A stretch of DNA of 64,000 nucleotides from Symbiodinium natans (Eukaryota; Sar; Dinophyceae; Suessiales; Symbiodiniaceae). The position numbers and the translations under genes were made by a program. Shown here piece after piece: positions 63,877 to 64,000 of this stretch (position 1 is its first letter; every line of letters begins with the position of its first letter). The notes under the pieces were generated by a model. It was not told the origin of the DNA, ran no database searches, and saw nothing but the letters and a program-made list of their open reading frames with translations. The stretch covers positions 1 through 64,000 of the forward strand of contig CAJNDS010000626.1 of the NCBI GenBank assembly GCA_905221605.1. Reading direction: 5' to 3'.

Positions 63877-64000
63877 AAATGAGCAAAAAAGTGTTTTGTT
63901 TGCATACAATTCTGTGTTTATAAGCCCGTCCTATGCAAATACTTCACACACACACACACACATGTTCACTAAATTGCATTTTCGTGCGTTTTTTCGGTGT

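Overview
The window looks like nuclear DNA of a dinoflagellate, probably a Symbiodiniaceae- or Polarella-like alga. The indications are a PPR protein built of 'ISACEKG' repeats, GC-rich third codon positions, introns with GT, GC or GA donors, TTTAGGG-type telomeric units, retroelement debris, and short inverted-repeat elements sitting exactly at splice sites. No database search was possible. Names rest on motifs, and the multi-exon models rest on splice dinucleotides, reading-frame continuity and codon bias.

Layout. 0.7-3.2 kb: a small complete three-exon gene and two exons of another. 3.2-22.8 kb: repeat and transposon territory (a decayed LINE, a possible cytosine-methyltransferase motif, a ~140 bp satellite, an IS1595/ISXO2-like transposase relic, CTGCAG-rich direct and inverted duplications, a DIRS- or gypsy-like RT/RNase H scrap). 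23.2-27.4 kb: a PPR gene and an AzgA-like nucleobase permease interrupted by one removable inverted-repeat element. 28-61 kb: a dense field of short exons, most below 150 bp and without their own ATG, in introns rich in TTTAGGG/CCCTAAA arrays. 61.2-64 kb: a ~75 bp satellite with higher-order structure, then a long hairpin element.

Main observation. Telomere-type repeats are not randomly placed. In the plus-strand genes, TTTAGGG arrays follow exons and CCCTAAA arrays precede them. In 13 cases the first telomeric unit itself supplies the donor (exon|GTTTAGGG). Joining exons across these introns keeps the frame through four models: 730-1335 (118 aa), 32108-37013 (221 aa), 37128-42004 (318 aa, least certain) and 42624-45698 (172 aa). 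One intron is only 47 nt and is four telomeric units plus a short acceptor tail. Other introns coincide with terminal-inverted-repeat elements (introner-like); two such elements carry telomeric arrays inside them. The window therefore suggests a genome in which telomeric repeats and small inverted-repeat elements have become intron material, with inverted telomeric arrays able to pair across an intron.

None of the four spliced products is recognised. Only the permease and the PPR protein have a confident family assignment among the intact genes.
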